Shown: positions 19,520-26,787 of the stretch, in pieces | How the letters are laid out: the number at the start of each line of letters is the position of its first letter | Numbering within the stretch: the first letter of the stretch is position 1 | IMG/VR virus record: IMGVR_UViG_3300033143_000299 | Span: 1-63,603 of that record | DNA: 63,603 bases | Direction: 5' to 3' (one strand) | DNA from: a virus | The notes under the pieces: generated by a model | Seen by the model: the letters and a program-made list of their open reading frames with translations, nothing else | Database searches by the model: none | What the model was told of the DNA's origin: nothing | Program-made: the position numbers and the translations under genes

Positions 19520-19807
19520 ATGGCACAACCACCTCAAATAGGAGAAGAAACAAAAGTAACATTAGATTTAAAAACAATAGGGCTAATAGTAGGATTTGTA
19601 ATCTCCTTATCTACTATGTGGTTTACGTTACAAGCAGATATAGCTCAAGCTATGGAACTCCCAGCACCAGTGATTGACAGAGTTGAGTACGACCTCAAAG
19701 ATGAGTTAATTAGACAAACAATTATGGATACCCAAGAAGATGTAGAAATGCTCCTAGATAAGTTTGAAAAAATGGAGGAGAGGATCTATGATCTTACTAA
19801 AAAGTAG
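19520..19807 (+). CDS. Small membrane protein with C-terminal coiled coil
   Basis: The 95-residue protein has one membrane segment at about residues 20-38 (TIGLIVGFVISLSTMWFTL) and then a charged helical tail, likely a coiled coil. It lies 4 bp after the lipoprotein gene and 3 bp before the thioredoxin-like gene, so it belongs to the same unit. The single membrane segment plus coiled coil could suit a spanin-like or scaffold role, but nothing in the sequence proves this. Confidence 0.5.
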   Translation: MAQPPQIGEETKVTLDLKTIGLIVGFVISLSTMWFTLQADIAQAMELPAPVIDRVEYDLKDELIRQTIMDTQEDVEMLLDKFEKMEERIYDLTKK

Positions 19808-19810
19808 ACC

Positions 19811-20221
19811 ATGAAAAAAATAATTTTATTTATAATATTTTTACTATTCACGACAAACCTTGCTGCTCAAGAGTGGATAGATGATAGTAACTTCCAAGAT
19901 ATTATCAATGAGCAAGGAGGGTTTGACGATTCACAAGATATCATAATAATAGAGTTTTGGGCAGAGTTTAATCAAGACAATTCTTTTTCAGACTGGAAAC
20001 AGATAGATGATATGGACGGTGTAAAATACTATAGAGTTGATATAGCAAAAGCACCATCAGCAAAGAAAGAGTACAGAGTTAGGATGGCCCCTACAATCAT
20101 TATATTCAAAGAAGGAACAAAAGAAAAGGCATTTAAGGCAGGCTTAGATCTAGAATGTCCTGTTGGATTATCTGAATTAAAAGATGCTATCAATGTTGTA
20201 ATTGAAGAGTCAGCATTTTAA
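19811..20221 (+). CDS. Exported thioredoxin-fold protein lacking the CxxC active site
   Basis: A signal peptide (MKKIILFIIFLLF, cleavage near LAAQ|EW) precedes a thioredoxin-like domain in this 136-residue product. The strand IIIEFWAEF matches the stretch before the usual WCGPC, but the redox cysteines are absent (WAEFNQDN). The later RMAPTIIIFKEG fits the cis-proline loop and following strand. The domain is therefore probably a redox-inactive, periplasmic binding module rather than a disulfide enzyme. Its stop codon overlaps that of the convergent nrdA by a few bases, with no obvious terminator between the two. Confidence 0.6.
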   Translation: MKKIILFIIFLLFTTNLAAQEWIDDSNFQDIINEQGGFDDSQDIIIIEFWAEFNQDNSFSDWKQIDDMDGVKYYRVDIAKAPSAKKEYRVRMAPTIIIFKEGTKEKAFKAGLDLECPVGLSELKDAINVVIEESAF

Positions 20222-21843
20222 CCTTCACAACTAGCACACTCTAATATATTCCTAGCAAAATCTTGAGCAGAACTAATACTAAACTGATAGTATAAAGTTT
20301 TTACACCTTCTTCATGGGCATATAAATACAGTTTATTAATATCTTTAGCTGGCACTGACGGGTCAATCATTAAGTTTAATGACTGTGATTGATCAATATA
20401 CTTTTGTCTTTGTGCAGCTTGTAGTACAAGTTCTTTTGGTGATATCTCAATAAATGATTTGAATACTTCTTTTGTTGGAAAGTTAAGATGTTGTACAGAA
20501 CCATCTTTCTTAAGAATGCTGTCCCAGGTCTTTTTAGTATTTAACCCATACTTATCTAACTCCTGTTCTAAGAATGGATTCTTATAAACTGTTTTAGACT
20601 TTGCTAGATCCTTGATAAAGTAATTTGACTTGATAGGTTCTATACCCATAGAGACAGCACCATGTATAAAACTACTAGATTTAGTAGGAGCAATAGCCAT
20701 TAGAGTAGTGTTGGCATACCCTTCTCTTAATGACCTATATCCTCTGTGTTCATATAACCATCTAGAAGCTTCTTCAGATACTTCTTTTAAAGTTTTAAAT
20801 ATATGATTGTTTAGCTGCTTAGCTCTAAGAGACTCAAACTCAATTAGCTTTGATTGAAACAAACTATGATATCCTAATACACCTAGACCAATAGCTCTAT
20901 GTTTGCTAGCAAAATTAAATGCTCTTTTGAGGCCAGCTTTAACTTCTGATTTTCTTATAAACTCATCCATCACAGCATTTAAAAAGAACACATATGTTTC
21001 TATAGCATCAGTCTTTATAATCTCATCCCAGTGTAATAAATTTATAGATCCTAGACAGCACACAAAAGAATTGTATGTGTCTGTAGGAAGTTGAATTTCA
21101 GAACATAAGTTAGATGCTGTTATCTCCATACCTATTTCTTTGTATGGTGTATTGTTATTAGAGTTATCTTTAAACATTATGTAAGGGTAACCAAACTCAG
21201 ATCTTCTTTGAATTACTTTAGCCCAGATCTTACGTTTTTCTTTACTCCCTGCTTTCATAGATCTTAGCCATGCATCAGATACAGTAATACCATACTGTAG
21301 ATTTTGTATAGGATTACCTTCTGTTCCAATATCTAAGAACTCTTCTATATCAGGATGCTCTACTGGTAAGTATGCTGCACATGCACCACGTCTTGCTTCA
21401 GACTGTTTACATACATCAACCACTGTGTCATATATTCTAGCATAGTGAACAGGACCATCTGCAAAGCCTCCTGTAGATATCTCAGATCCTCTAGGTCTTA
21501 TATTACCTAAAAAACAACTTGTACCTCCGCCATACTTAGACATCATTCCTATCTCACGTCCTGCATTTAGTATACTATCTAAGTTATCATCTATGTTAGA
21601 ACCATAACAGCTGATAGGTAAACCTTTTTGTTTTCCAAAATTTATCCATACCGGTGTAGATAAACTATAATAACCTTTAGACATATAGTTTTCAAACTTC
21701 TCAGCAAACCCAGGCATGTGTAAATACTTCTCTGCAGTATTAGCTATATCTTTTATTCTCTGTTCTGGTTCTTCACTAATGTACCCTCTAGATAAGAAGG
21801 TTCTACTATTCTCATTAAGCCAGTAGTATTTTTTATATTCCAT
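20218..21843 (-). CDS. nrdA: Class I ribonucleoside-diphosphate reductase, large subunit
   Basis: Catalyses reduction of ribonucleotides to deoxyribonucleotides with NrdB. In 541 residues the key elements are visible: the first redox cysteine in PISCYGS (C79), the active-site loop NLCSEI (N245, C247, E249), the partner cysteine in FVCCLGS (C262/C263), and a C-terminal cysteine pair CASC (CxxC) that shuttles electrons. The protein is shorter than E. coli NrdA (about 760) and starts without an ATP-cone, so overall-activity control by dATP is probably missing. It lies 2 bp after nrdB in the same orientation. No glutaredoxin or thioredoxin with an intact CxxC is visible nearby, so reduction likely relies on the host. 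Confidence 0.93.
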   Translation of the reverse strand: MEYKKYYWLNENSRTFLSRGYISEEPEQRIKDIANTAEKYLHMPGFAEKFENYMSKGYYSLSTPVWINFGKQKGLPISCYGSNIDDNLDSILNAGREIGMMSKYGGGTSCFLGNIRPRGSEISTGGFADGPVHYARIYDTVVDVCKQSEARRGACAAYLPVEHPDIEEFLDIGTEGNPIQNLQYGITVSDAWLRSMKAGSKEKRKIWAKVIQRRSEFGYPYIMFKDNSNNNTPYKEIGMEITASNLCSEIQLPTDTYNSFVCCLGSINLLHWDEIIKTDAIETYVFFLNAVMDEFIRKSEVKAGLKRAFNFASKHRAIGLGVLGYHSLFQSKLIEFESLRAKQLNNHIFKTLKEVSEEASRWLYEHRGYRSLREGYANTTLMAIAPTKSSSFIHGAVSMGIEPIKSNYFIKDLAKSKTVYKNPFLEQELDKYGLNTKKTWDSILKKDGSVQHLNFPTKEVFKSFIEISPKELVLQAAQRQKYIDQSQSLNLMIDPSVPAKDINKLYLYAHEEGVKTLYYQFSISSAQDFARNILECASCEG

Positions 21844-21845
21844 AA

Positions 21846-22823
21846 TTAAAATAGATCATCTTCAGTTATGCTTTTGCTTTTCTTATTGTAGTCTACACTT
21901 TTCTTGTAGAAGAAGTCTCCCTCTTTAGTACCGGTGATTTCAATATCAAACCACTCTGTTGATTCAAGCATTTCCAAATCTACAATAAATAAAGCAGGCA
22001 TCCCAATTTTTTCAAGAGAATTGTTAAATCTATTCTTTATAAAATTCTTTATAGTTTTCTTTGGTAAAAATTCTAATTCCCCTTTCTCAAATATCCAATC
22101 TAGTATACCACACTCAGCTTCATATGCTTTTTTACATGCAGAATGAATCAACTTTTCAAAGTCTTCATCAAACCATTTAGGATTTTCTTCCTTGATTATA
22201 TTAATAAGTTCTGCTCCAAAGTTGCCATGTATTTCTTCTTCTTTACTGGTAGCCTCAACAACATTAGATATACCCTTGAGTACGTTTCTTTCTTTGTTAA
22301 AGCTCATCATAATTAAGAACTGGCTAAACAAACTAACATGCTCTATGAATAGAGAGAACAATAGAACAGACTTAGTATACATTTTATTATCTCTACTACG
22401 TGATCCATCTAAATACTTTTGTAAGTAATTAATTCTACCTTTGATAGCTGGTACATCAATCACCTTTTTAAAATCACTTTCTAAGCCTAAGATCCTCAGG
22501 AGTCTAGCATATGCATCTTTATGTCTTACTTCAGATTCTGCAAAGGTCATACCTACATCACCTATTTCAGTTATAGACATTCTTTTATATATATCAGCCC
22601 AAAATGTTTTTACATTTACTTCTATCTGTGCAATTGCAAGCATAGTCTTCTTAATTATATCACGCTCTTCATCAGAGATAGTTACTTTAAAGTCTTGTAT
22701 ATCTTCTGTAAAATTGAATTCTGTATCTATCCAATAAGAATGTCTAATGGCATCTTTATAAGCTAAGAGCTGTGGATATTCATAAGGTAAAATGTTTAGT
22801 CTGGGTCTGAATATATCTTTCAT
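21846..22823 (-). CDS. nrdB: Class I ribonucleoside-diphosphate reductase, small (radical) subunit
   Basis: This 325-residue ferritin-like protein makes the radical used by NrdA. Visible ligands: E68 (in AQIEVN), E98 and H101 in SEVRH, the later Glu in LFIEH, and EEIH for the last Glu/His pair. Y105, four residues after H101, matches the radical tyrosine. The C-terminus ends in acidic EDDLF, the kind of tail that docks on NrdA. First certain gene of a two-gene - strand unit (nrdB-nrdA) embedded between + strand blocks. Confidence 0.93.
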   Translation of the reverse strand: MKDIFRPRLNILPYEYPQLLAYKDAIRHSYWIDTEFNFTEDIQDFKVTISDEERDIIKKTMLAIAQIEVNVKTFWADIYKRMSITEIGDVGMTFAESEVRHKDAYARLLRILGLESDFKKVIDVPAIKGRINYLQKYLDGSRSRDNKMYTKSVLLFSLFIEHVSLFSQFLIMMSFNKERNVLKGISNVVEATSKEEEIHGNFGAELINIIKEENPKWFDEDFEKLIHSACKKAYEAECGILDWIFEKGELEFLPKKTIKNFIKNRFNNSLEKIGMPALFIVDLEMLESTEWFDIEITGTKEGDFFYKKSVDYNKKSKSITEDDLF

Positions 22824-22862
22824 AATTATTTAATTGAGTTATTAGTATAAAAAGGCCGCACC

Positions 22863-22934
22863 TCATAGAAGAAATGCAGCTGCAAGTATTAATAATGTAA
22901 GAAAAAAATAGAAGAGTAAAAAGCATACTTCCAT
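22863..22934 (-). CDS. Possible 23-residue membrane peptide upstream of nrdB
   Basis: A short frame encodes a peptide that is almost wholly hydrophobic (MEVCFLLFYFFLTLLILAAA then FLL), a single membrane helix. It starts near the middle of the 268 bp gap between nrdB and the divergent + strand unit and reads toward nrdB. No strong ribosome binding site is seen. It could be a leader peptide or chance. Confidence 0.25.
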   Translation of the reverse strand: MEVCFLLFYFFLTLLILAAAFLL

Positions 22935-22976
22935 ATTTTTTATTTGACCTGTTAAAGGTTAATTAATTACAATAAA

Positions 22977-22996
22977 TTTTGTATATTATTTATATA
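22977..22996 (+). promoter_or_regulatory. Candidate phage promoter, copy 2 of the motif
   Basis: TTTTGTATATTATT followed by TATATA lies in the gap between nrdB and the + strand unit at 23092, 74 bp upstream of copy 3. Two tandem copies in one gap argue that it is a recognised site. A short G-rich patch (CCGGGG) follows directly. Confidence 0.45.
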
Positions 22997-23050
22997 TGCC
23001 GGGGTCAGCAAAACAACAAATATACTATTAAATTTGATTGAGTCCAGCAA

Positions 23051-23071
23051 AATTTGTATATTATTATTATA
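23051..23071 (+). promoter_or_regulatory. Candidate phage promoter, copy 3 of the motif
   Basis: TTTGTATATTATTATTATA is nearly identical to copy 1 and begins about 41 bp before the ATG at 23092, a position expected for a promoter driving the tail-fibre block. Confidence 0.5.
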
Positions 23072-23091
23072 GTATAACAAAATAGATTATT

Positions 23092-23343
23092 ATGTTTAAA
23101 AAAATTGTAAATGTATTATGGACTTATAGCCTTCAAGATTATTGGAGAGCAGTATGGTCAAGAACTTCTTTAGATGAAAAAGCAGTAGCTACATTAAAGG
23201 AGATAAAAAAGAGATATAAGCTAACAGCAGAAGAGTTAGCAGATGTAGGAAGAGCAATTAAAGAAGTAGGTAATCAACTTGGAGATATAGATGATGCAAT
23301 AGCAGGTAAACCTAGAAGAGGAAGAAAAAAGAAGAATGGCTAG
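23092..23343 (+). CDS. Small conserved-type phage protein, helical with basic tail
   Basis: First gene (83 residues) of the + strand block from 23 to 30.8 kb. The N-terminal part is amphipathic, the middle is a charged helix (KEIKKRYKLTAEELADVGRA), and the C-terminus is strongly basic (KPRRGRKKKNG). The basic tail is shared in style with the neighbouring genes and suggests binding to DNA or another polyanion. Function not recognised. Confidence 0.6.
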   Translation: MFKKIVNVLWTYSLQDYWRAVWSRTSLDEKAVATLKEIKKRYKLTAEELADVGRAIKEVGNQLGDIDDAIAGKPRRGRKKKNG

Positions 23344-23470
23344 AGTTTTAAATACTAGTTATGAAAGACCAAGGAGAGCTAAGAGGCCAGGTATTCATGC
23401 TAAAACAAGAACATCTAAAGTAAAGAGTAGTAGAAACTATAAAAAATTGTATAAAGGACAAGGAAGATGA
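23336..23470 (+). CDS. Short Arg/Lys-rich protein
   Basis: A 44-residue frame starts inside the end of the previous gene (8 bp overlap) and ends overlapping the next start by 4 bp (ATGA), the spacing typical of this genome. The product is very basic (RPRRAKRPG, then many Lys) and lacks acidic stretches. Likely a nucleic-acid binding or virion-internal peptide; function unknown. Confidence 0.55.
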   Translation: MARVLNTSYERPRRAKRPGIHAKTRTSKVKSSRNYKKLYKGQGR

Positions 23471-23577
23471 GAAACATTTGTGTATTTATTAAATGGATTA
23501 CTTTTGGAACTGTATGCCTAGGTTGGTGTAGAGAAGGTATATGTGATAAAAAAGACAAGTGCCATGGGAAAAAGTAA
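23467..23577 (+). CDS. 36-residue cysteine-rich peptide
   Basis: ATGA overlap with the previous gene. The N-terminal half is hydrophobic (ICVFIKWITFGTVCLGW) and the C-terminal half holds Cys in WCREGIC and KCHGKK. Five cysteines in 36 residues with a terminal CH could bind a metal or form disulfides. No family recognised. Confidence 0.4.
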   Translation: MRNICVFIKWITFGTVCLGWCREGICDKKDKCHGKK

Positions 23578-23749
23578 AAAAATGGGTTTACCTAAACAGA
23601 AAATGACTAAACAAAAGACAAAACTTTTAGTAAGGATGTCTGGAGGAGAGTTAGATAATTTAATGTTTGGTCAGTCAAAATCAAAAATGAAAAAGGGTGG
23701 CAAGAAAAAGAAACTTGGAGGAGGAACCCATAATACATACAGTGGATAA
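23564..23749 (+). CDS. Lys/Met-rich basic protein with KKGG motif
   Basis: The ATG at 23564 is preferred over an upstream GTG because the neighbours use short overlaps; it gives 61 residues. The product is rich in Lys (KMKKGGKKKKLGGG near the C-terminus). The KKGG signature recurs in the genes at 25485 and 25871. The stop overlaps the next start (TAATG). Probable polyanion-binding virion or packaging-related protein; function unknown. Confidence 0.55.
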   Translation: MGKSKKMGLPKQKMTKQKTKLLVRMSGGELDNLMFGQSKSKMKKGGKKKKLGGGTHNTYSG

Positions 23750-24591
23750 TGAATATTTTAACTGACGTATTAAGTTTAATAAGAAGATCTATTTTTGCAA
23801 AGAAAGCAGAACTAGATGATGTGCTTATATTAGGTACTAATGAAGAACCAGATATGACTGGTGTTGCTTCACCAATACCATATAAAAGCATTAAGGTTAT
23901 AAAAGTGAGAGATTTTAAGGTTGCTGCAGAGAACTGTAATCATGCAAATTCTCCAGCTGATCCAGCTGCAGGCACAGCTCAAGTATATCAGAAGACAGAA
24001 TCTTCTGAAGTAACAGAGACTTGTACTGTATTTTTTAGATCCCTTAAGTCCCTAAGCAGCAACCTTACTCTTGCTACATCTTCTGATGATAATTATATAG
24101 AAATTACAACAGAAGGAGAACCCAATACGGCAGCCAATGTAGGTGGTGGTTTTGGATTGTTTAAAGATAAAGTTGGAGAGACTCTTAACTTTAGAAGTAT
24201 TGTACAAGGATCAGGTATTAATATAGCACAAAGTGCTAATCAAATAACTTTGAGTGCTCCGGGTGGTAGACCATATACAAGCTATGTTGCTTTGTTAAAT
24301 CAAAGTTCAACAAATGCACCAACTGCAACAGTATTAGAAAATACAACAGGTAATAATATTACTTGGTCACGTATAAATACAGGACTGTATAGAGGTACTT
24401 GGGACACAGCTCTAGCTGATGTAAACAAAGTATTTTTTGCACCTGCATTAGGTAATTTAAAAAATCAAACAGTAGTGGTTAATGTATTTAGTGCTACTAC
24501 TGCACAGTTTCAGTTAGGGGTGCAAGCTCAAGGTAGTCTTGCTGACAGTGAATTAATAAGAACAGGAATAGAAATAAGAATATATCCTTAA
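23749..24591 (+). CDS. Tail appendage / fibre-like structural protein
   Basis: In this 280-residue protein, the N-terminal part is helical and later parts are Gly, Ser, Thr and Asn-rich beta segments. The phrase GSGINIAQSANQITLSAPG is the repeat style of trimeric fibre proteins, and the C-terminal ~100 residues look like a beta-sandwich. It resembles the large fibre gene at 26788 in composition and uses the same promoter block. A receptor-binding or adaptor role is inferred. Confidence 0.55.
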   Translation: MNILTDVLSLIRRSIFAKKAELDDVLILGTNEEPDMTGVASPIPYKSIKVIKVRDFKVAAENCNHANSPADPAAGTAQVYQKTESSEVTETCTVFFRSLKSLSSNLTLATSSDDNYIEITTEGEPNTAANVGGGFGLFKDKVGETLNFRSIVQGSGINIAQSANQITLSAPGGRPYTSYVALLNQSSTNAPTATVLENTTGNNITWSRINTGLYRGTWDTALADVNKVFFAPALGNLKNQTVVVNVFSATTAQFQLGVQAQGSLADSELIRTGIEIRIYP

Positions 24592-24594
24592 GTT

Positions 24595-25002
24595 ATGAGT
24601 AAAGAAAAATTAAAAGAAGAGGTATTAGCAAAGATTGAGATTGATAAAATTGAAGCTCAAAGTACAGCTAAAGAAATAGCATCTAAACATTTAGGTAAGC
24701 ATGCTATAAATTATATAACAGTATTAGTAGTAATAGGTGTAATCAGTTCTCAGTTTTTAGAGGGTGGTGCTTTAACTGCTGTTATTGGTTTGGTTTCTAC
24801 TGCAGCAATGGCTATGATAGGTATACTACAACATATAGTAGGAGCCGTAGAAAAAGAAGAGAAGCCAGAACTAGAAATAATTAAAAGTCTAATCAAGGAA
24901 TTATCTGATAAAGAAGATGATCCAATGCAGGTAGATGTTACTGACACAGATGTTACAGTAACTAAAGGTGAAAGTAAAGTAACTGCAAGTAAGAAAAAAT
25001 AA
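24595..25002 (+). CDS. Two-helix membrane protein next to the holin
   Basis: A charged N-terminal helix of about 35 residues is followed by two membrane segments at about 38-55 and 59-82 in this 135-residue product, then a charged tail with a Thr/Val/Asp repeat (DVTDTDVTVT). It sits 2 bp before the 3TM-type holin gene, so it may be part of the lysis set (antiholin or second holin), but the sequence alone does not show this. Confidence 0.5.
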   Translation: MSKEKLKEEVLAKIEIDKIEAQSTAKEIASKHLGKHAINYITVLVVIGVISSQFLEGGALTAVIGLVSTAAMAMIGILQHIVGAVEKEEKPELEIIKSLIKELSDKEDDPMQVDVTDTDVTVTKGESKVTASKKK

Positions 25003-25004
25003 TT

Positions 25005-25469
25005 ATGAGCAAAGGAAAGAAAAAATTTAAAGACACCAGAGTGGGAAAATTTCTTGTTGAGAAAGTTCCTAGTCTGTTAGGTGTAGCTGGAGATTTACTT
25101 CCAGATGCTGGTGTACTTGGTATGGTTAAATCTCTTATAGAGAAGGAAGACCCTGCTGTGTTACCACCAGAAGATAAAGAAAAAGCATTAAAGCTTTTAG
25201 AAATGGATATGGTTGAGATGCAAGAGGTGTCTAAGAGATGGGCATCAGACATGCAATCAGATTCATATTTAAGTAAAAACACAAGACCAATGACATTAAT
25301 ATTTTTAACTGTATCATTAGTTATATTTATTTTGTTAGATGGTTTTAACATAGAGTTTGGTATAGATGCTGGCTGGGTAGATTTACTCAAGTCACTTTTG
25401 ATTACTGTCTATGTAGCATATTTTGGTTCACGAGGAGCTGAAAAATTCAAGTCAATTAGTAATAAATAA
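25005..25469 (+). CDS. 3TM-type holin-like protein
   Basis: The 154-residue protein has a central segment KRWASDMQSDSYLSKNTRP followed by membrane segments (LIFLTVSLVIFILLDGF and LLKSLLITVYVAYFGSRGAEK). This arrangement, a polar W-x-D-Q/M-S-D segment then Arg-Pro and two or three helices, is that of the 3TM holin family (GTA_holin_3TM). It would form inner-membrane lesions at lysis. The endolysin is not adjacent; the amidase lies far away at 58693. Confidence 0.7.
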   Translation: MSKGKKKFKDTRVGKFLVEKVPSLLGVAGDLLPDAGVLGMVKSLIEKEDPAVLPPEDKEKALKLLEMDMVEMQEVSKRWASDMQSDSYLSKNTRPMTLIFLTVSLVIFILLDGFNIEFGIDAGWVDLLKSLLITVYVAYFGSRGAEKFKSISNK

Positions 25470-25484
25470 ATAAAATTAAAAGTC

Positions 25485-25868
25485 ATGGGAACAAAAAAAT
25501 TATACGGACATGGTGGTGCACCTAAAATGACAAGTGGAGATGGTGATCCATTTGTAAGTCCTAAATCAATGCAGCGTCAGCAAATAGATTACTTTGCAGA
25601 TATGGGTATGGAAATGGTAAGTGATGTCATGGAGTACGCAATGGGAGGTAAGGAAATGAAAATGAAAAAAGGTGGTGCAGTTAAAAAGAAGAAGAAGCAA
25701 GGATACAATGCTAGATTAGATGAGTCTATGGGGATGAGAAATAGAGGTAAGAAAAAACAATCTATGAAGTCACGTAGAAAAGAATCTAAAGGAATGGAGA
25801 AAGCTATGGGTAGAAAGTCTTACTCTGGTAATAGATCAAGTGCACAAGGAAGAAGAAAAAAGAAATAG
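25485..25868 (+). CDS. Lys/Met-rich basic protein with KKGG motif
   Basis: The first ~60 residues of this 127-residue protein are mixed, and the rest is dominated by Lys, Arg, Met and Gly (KMKKGGAVKKKKKQG, then several KKK/RRK blocks). It resembles the small basic proteins at 23564 and 25871. Probable DNA-binding or virion-internal protein; no family recognised. Confidence 0.55.
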   Translation: MGTKKLYGHGGAPKMTSGDGDPFVSPKSMQRQQIDYFADMGMEMVSDVMEYAMGGKEMKMKKGGAVKKKKKQGYNARLDESMGMRNRGKKKQSMKSRRKESKGMEKAMGRKSYSGNRSSAQGRRKKK

Positions 25869-25870
25869 TT

Positions 25871-26146
25871 ATGCCTGCAAAAAGAATCAAACCTGCTAAG
25901 AAAAAAGGAACTATGCCTAAGAGTGTAGTATCCTATAAAAAAGGTGGTGCTAAAAAATCTGGTAAGAACTGGATTAAAGGTGCAATCAAAAAGCCTGGTG
26001 CTTTAAAAGCTACTGCAAAGAGAGCAGGAGCAATGAAAGCTGATGGTACAATTAAAAAATCTTGGCTGAGAGAGAAGGCAAAAGGCAGTGGTAAGACAGC
26101 ACAACGTGCTAGACTAGCATTAACTTTAGGAAAAATGAAAAAATAA
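25871..26146 (+). CDS. Lys-rich basic protein with SWLREKAKG motif
   Basis: The 91-residue product contains KKGGAKKSGKNW and ends in a conserved-looking stretch KKSWLREKAKGSGKTAQRAR then LALTL, which I recall from small phage virion proteins of unknown role. Highly basic. Its stop overlaps the start of the CDGSH peptide gene (TAATG), so they are co-translated. Confidence 0.6.
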   Translation: MPAKRIKPAKKKGTMPKSVVSYKKGGAKKSGKNWIKGAIKKPGALKATAKRAGAMKADGTIKKSWLREKAKGSGKTAQRARLALTLGKMKK

Positions 26147-26232
26147 TGAATAATAAAGGACAGCAATGTACATGTGGAAGCACTCTTAATCCTGATGGAT
26201 TATGTGATGGTTCACATTTACTTAATAAATAG
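26146..26232 (+). CDS. 28-residue CDGSH-type iron-sulfur peptide
   Basis: The frame begins at an ATG overlapping the stop of the previous gene (TAATG) and ends TAG. Its product carries CTCGSTLNPDGLCDGSH, matching the CDGSH iron-sulfur pattern (three Cys and one His that hold a 2Fe-2S cluster) with Cys8, Cys10, Cys20 and His24. The gap between the second and third Cys is one residue longer than in mitoNEET. The peptide is little more than the motif itself; known CDGSH domains are larger and dimeric, so it would have to oligomerise or dock on another protein. Function unknown. Confidence 0.6.
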   Translation: MNNKGQQCTCGSTLNPDGLCDGSHLLNK

Positions 26233-26237
26233 AAATT

Positions 26238-26420
26238 ATGGAAAACGGATACTTTAATCCTACCTCTATGTATCAAAAGCAATTGCAAAAAAGAAATGCA
26301 AAGAAGGTAGCAAAGAGACAAAGGCTGGCAAAAGCAGGTATTGTTTGTGAAATGAAAGACACAAGAGCTAAAGAACCTGTTCAGTCAGCAGCTTTTAAAA
26401 ATGGATATAGAAATAGTTAA
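26238..26420 (+). CDS. Short basic protein, QKRNAKKVAKRQ type
   Basis: This 60-residue product is a basic helix (KQLQKRNAKKVAKRQRLAKA) with a single Cys, 5 bp after the CDGSH peptide gene. Role unknown; its place in the structural block suggests a virion component. Confidence 0.5.
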   Translation: MENGYFNPTSMYQKQLQKRNAKKVAKRQRLAKAGIVCEMKDTRAKEPVQSAAFKNGYRNS

Positions 26421-26431
26421 AAAATTTAATC

Positions 26432-26776
26432 ATGGCACAATTAACAGCACAACAAATAACTCAGGCAGGAATAAAACCTTCAACGGTAACACCAGCTTCA
26501 GGAGGAGATAAACTCAAAAATACAGCAAAAGAATTTTTTTGGGTGCAAAATACAAGCAGTGGTTCCATGACAGCTACAGTAGTACCAGTAGTTACTACAG
26601 TAGTAGATCCACTACTGGGCACATTAAAAAAAGAAAATGCAGTATTAAGTTTAGCTGCAGGAGAGATTGGCTTTTTAGGGCCATTTGAAGTTGATGCTTT
26701 TAATGATGCTGATGGAAATATAACAATAACATGTTCAGTGCAAGCTAGCATAAAACTTGCAGCACTTTACTTATAA
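26432..26776 (+). CDS. Small beta-rich structural protein, decoration/adaptor-like
   Basis: The 114-residue protein begins MAQLTAQQITQAGIKP, then is rich in Thr, Val, Ser and Gly, with GPFEVDAFND near residue 86 and a strand-forming C-terminus. The pattern (short N-terminal AGI motif, then a G-x-x-G-PF turn and FND) is recalled from small phage virion beta-sandwich proteins. It directly precedes the large fibre gene, so it may decorate the head or connect the fibre. Confidence 0.5.
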   Translation: MAQLTAQQITQAGIKPSTVTPASGGDKLKNTAKEFFWVQNTSSGSMTATVVPVVTTVVDPLLGTLKKENAVLSLAAGEIGFLGPFEVDAFNDADGNITITCSVQASIKLAALYL

Positions 26777-26787
26777 AAAAATAAATC

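Noticed and set aside
19811-20221. Thioredoxin-like protein as electron donor for the adjacent ribonucleotide reductase
   Set aside because: It has a signal peptide and lacks the CxxC pair, so it is neither cytoplasmic nor redox-active.
22824-23091. tRNA, riboswitch or CRISPR array in the larger gaps
   Set aside because: No tRNA cloverleaf with TTC-type arm, no regular spacer repeats and no known riboswitch core were found in this or other gaps.
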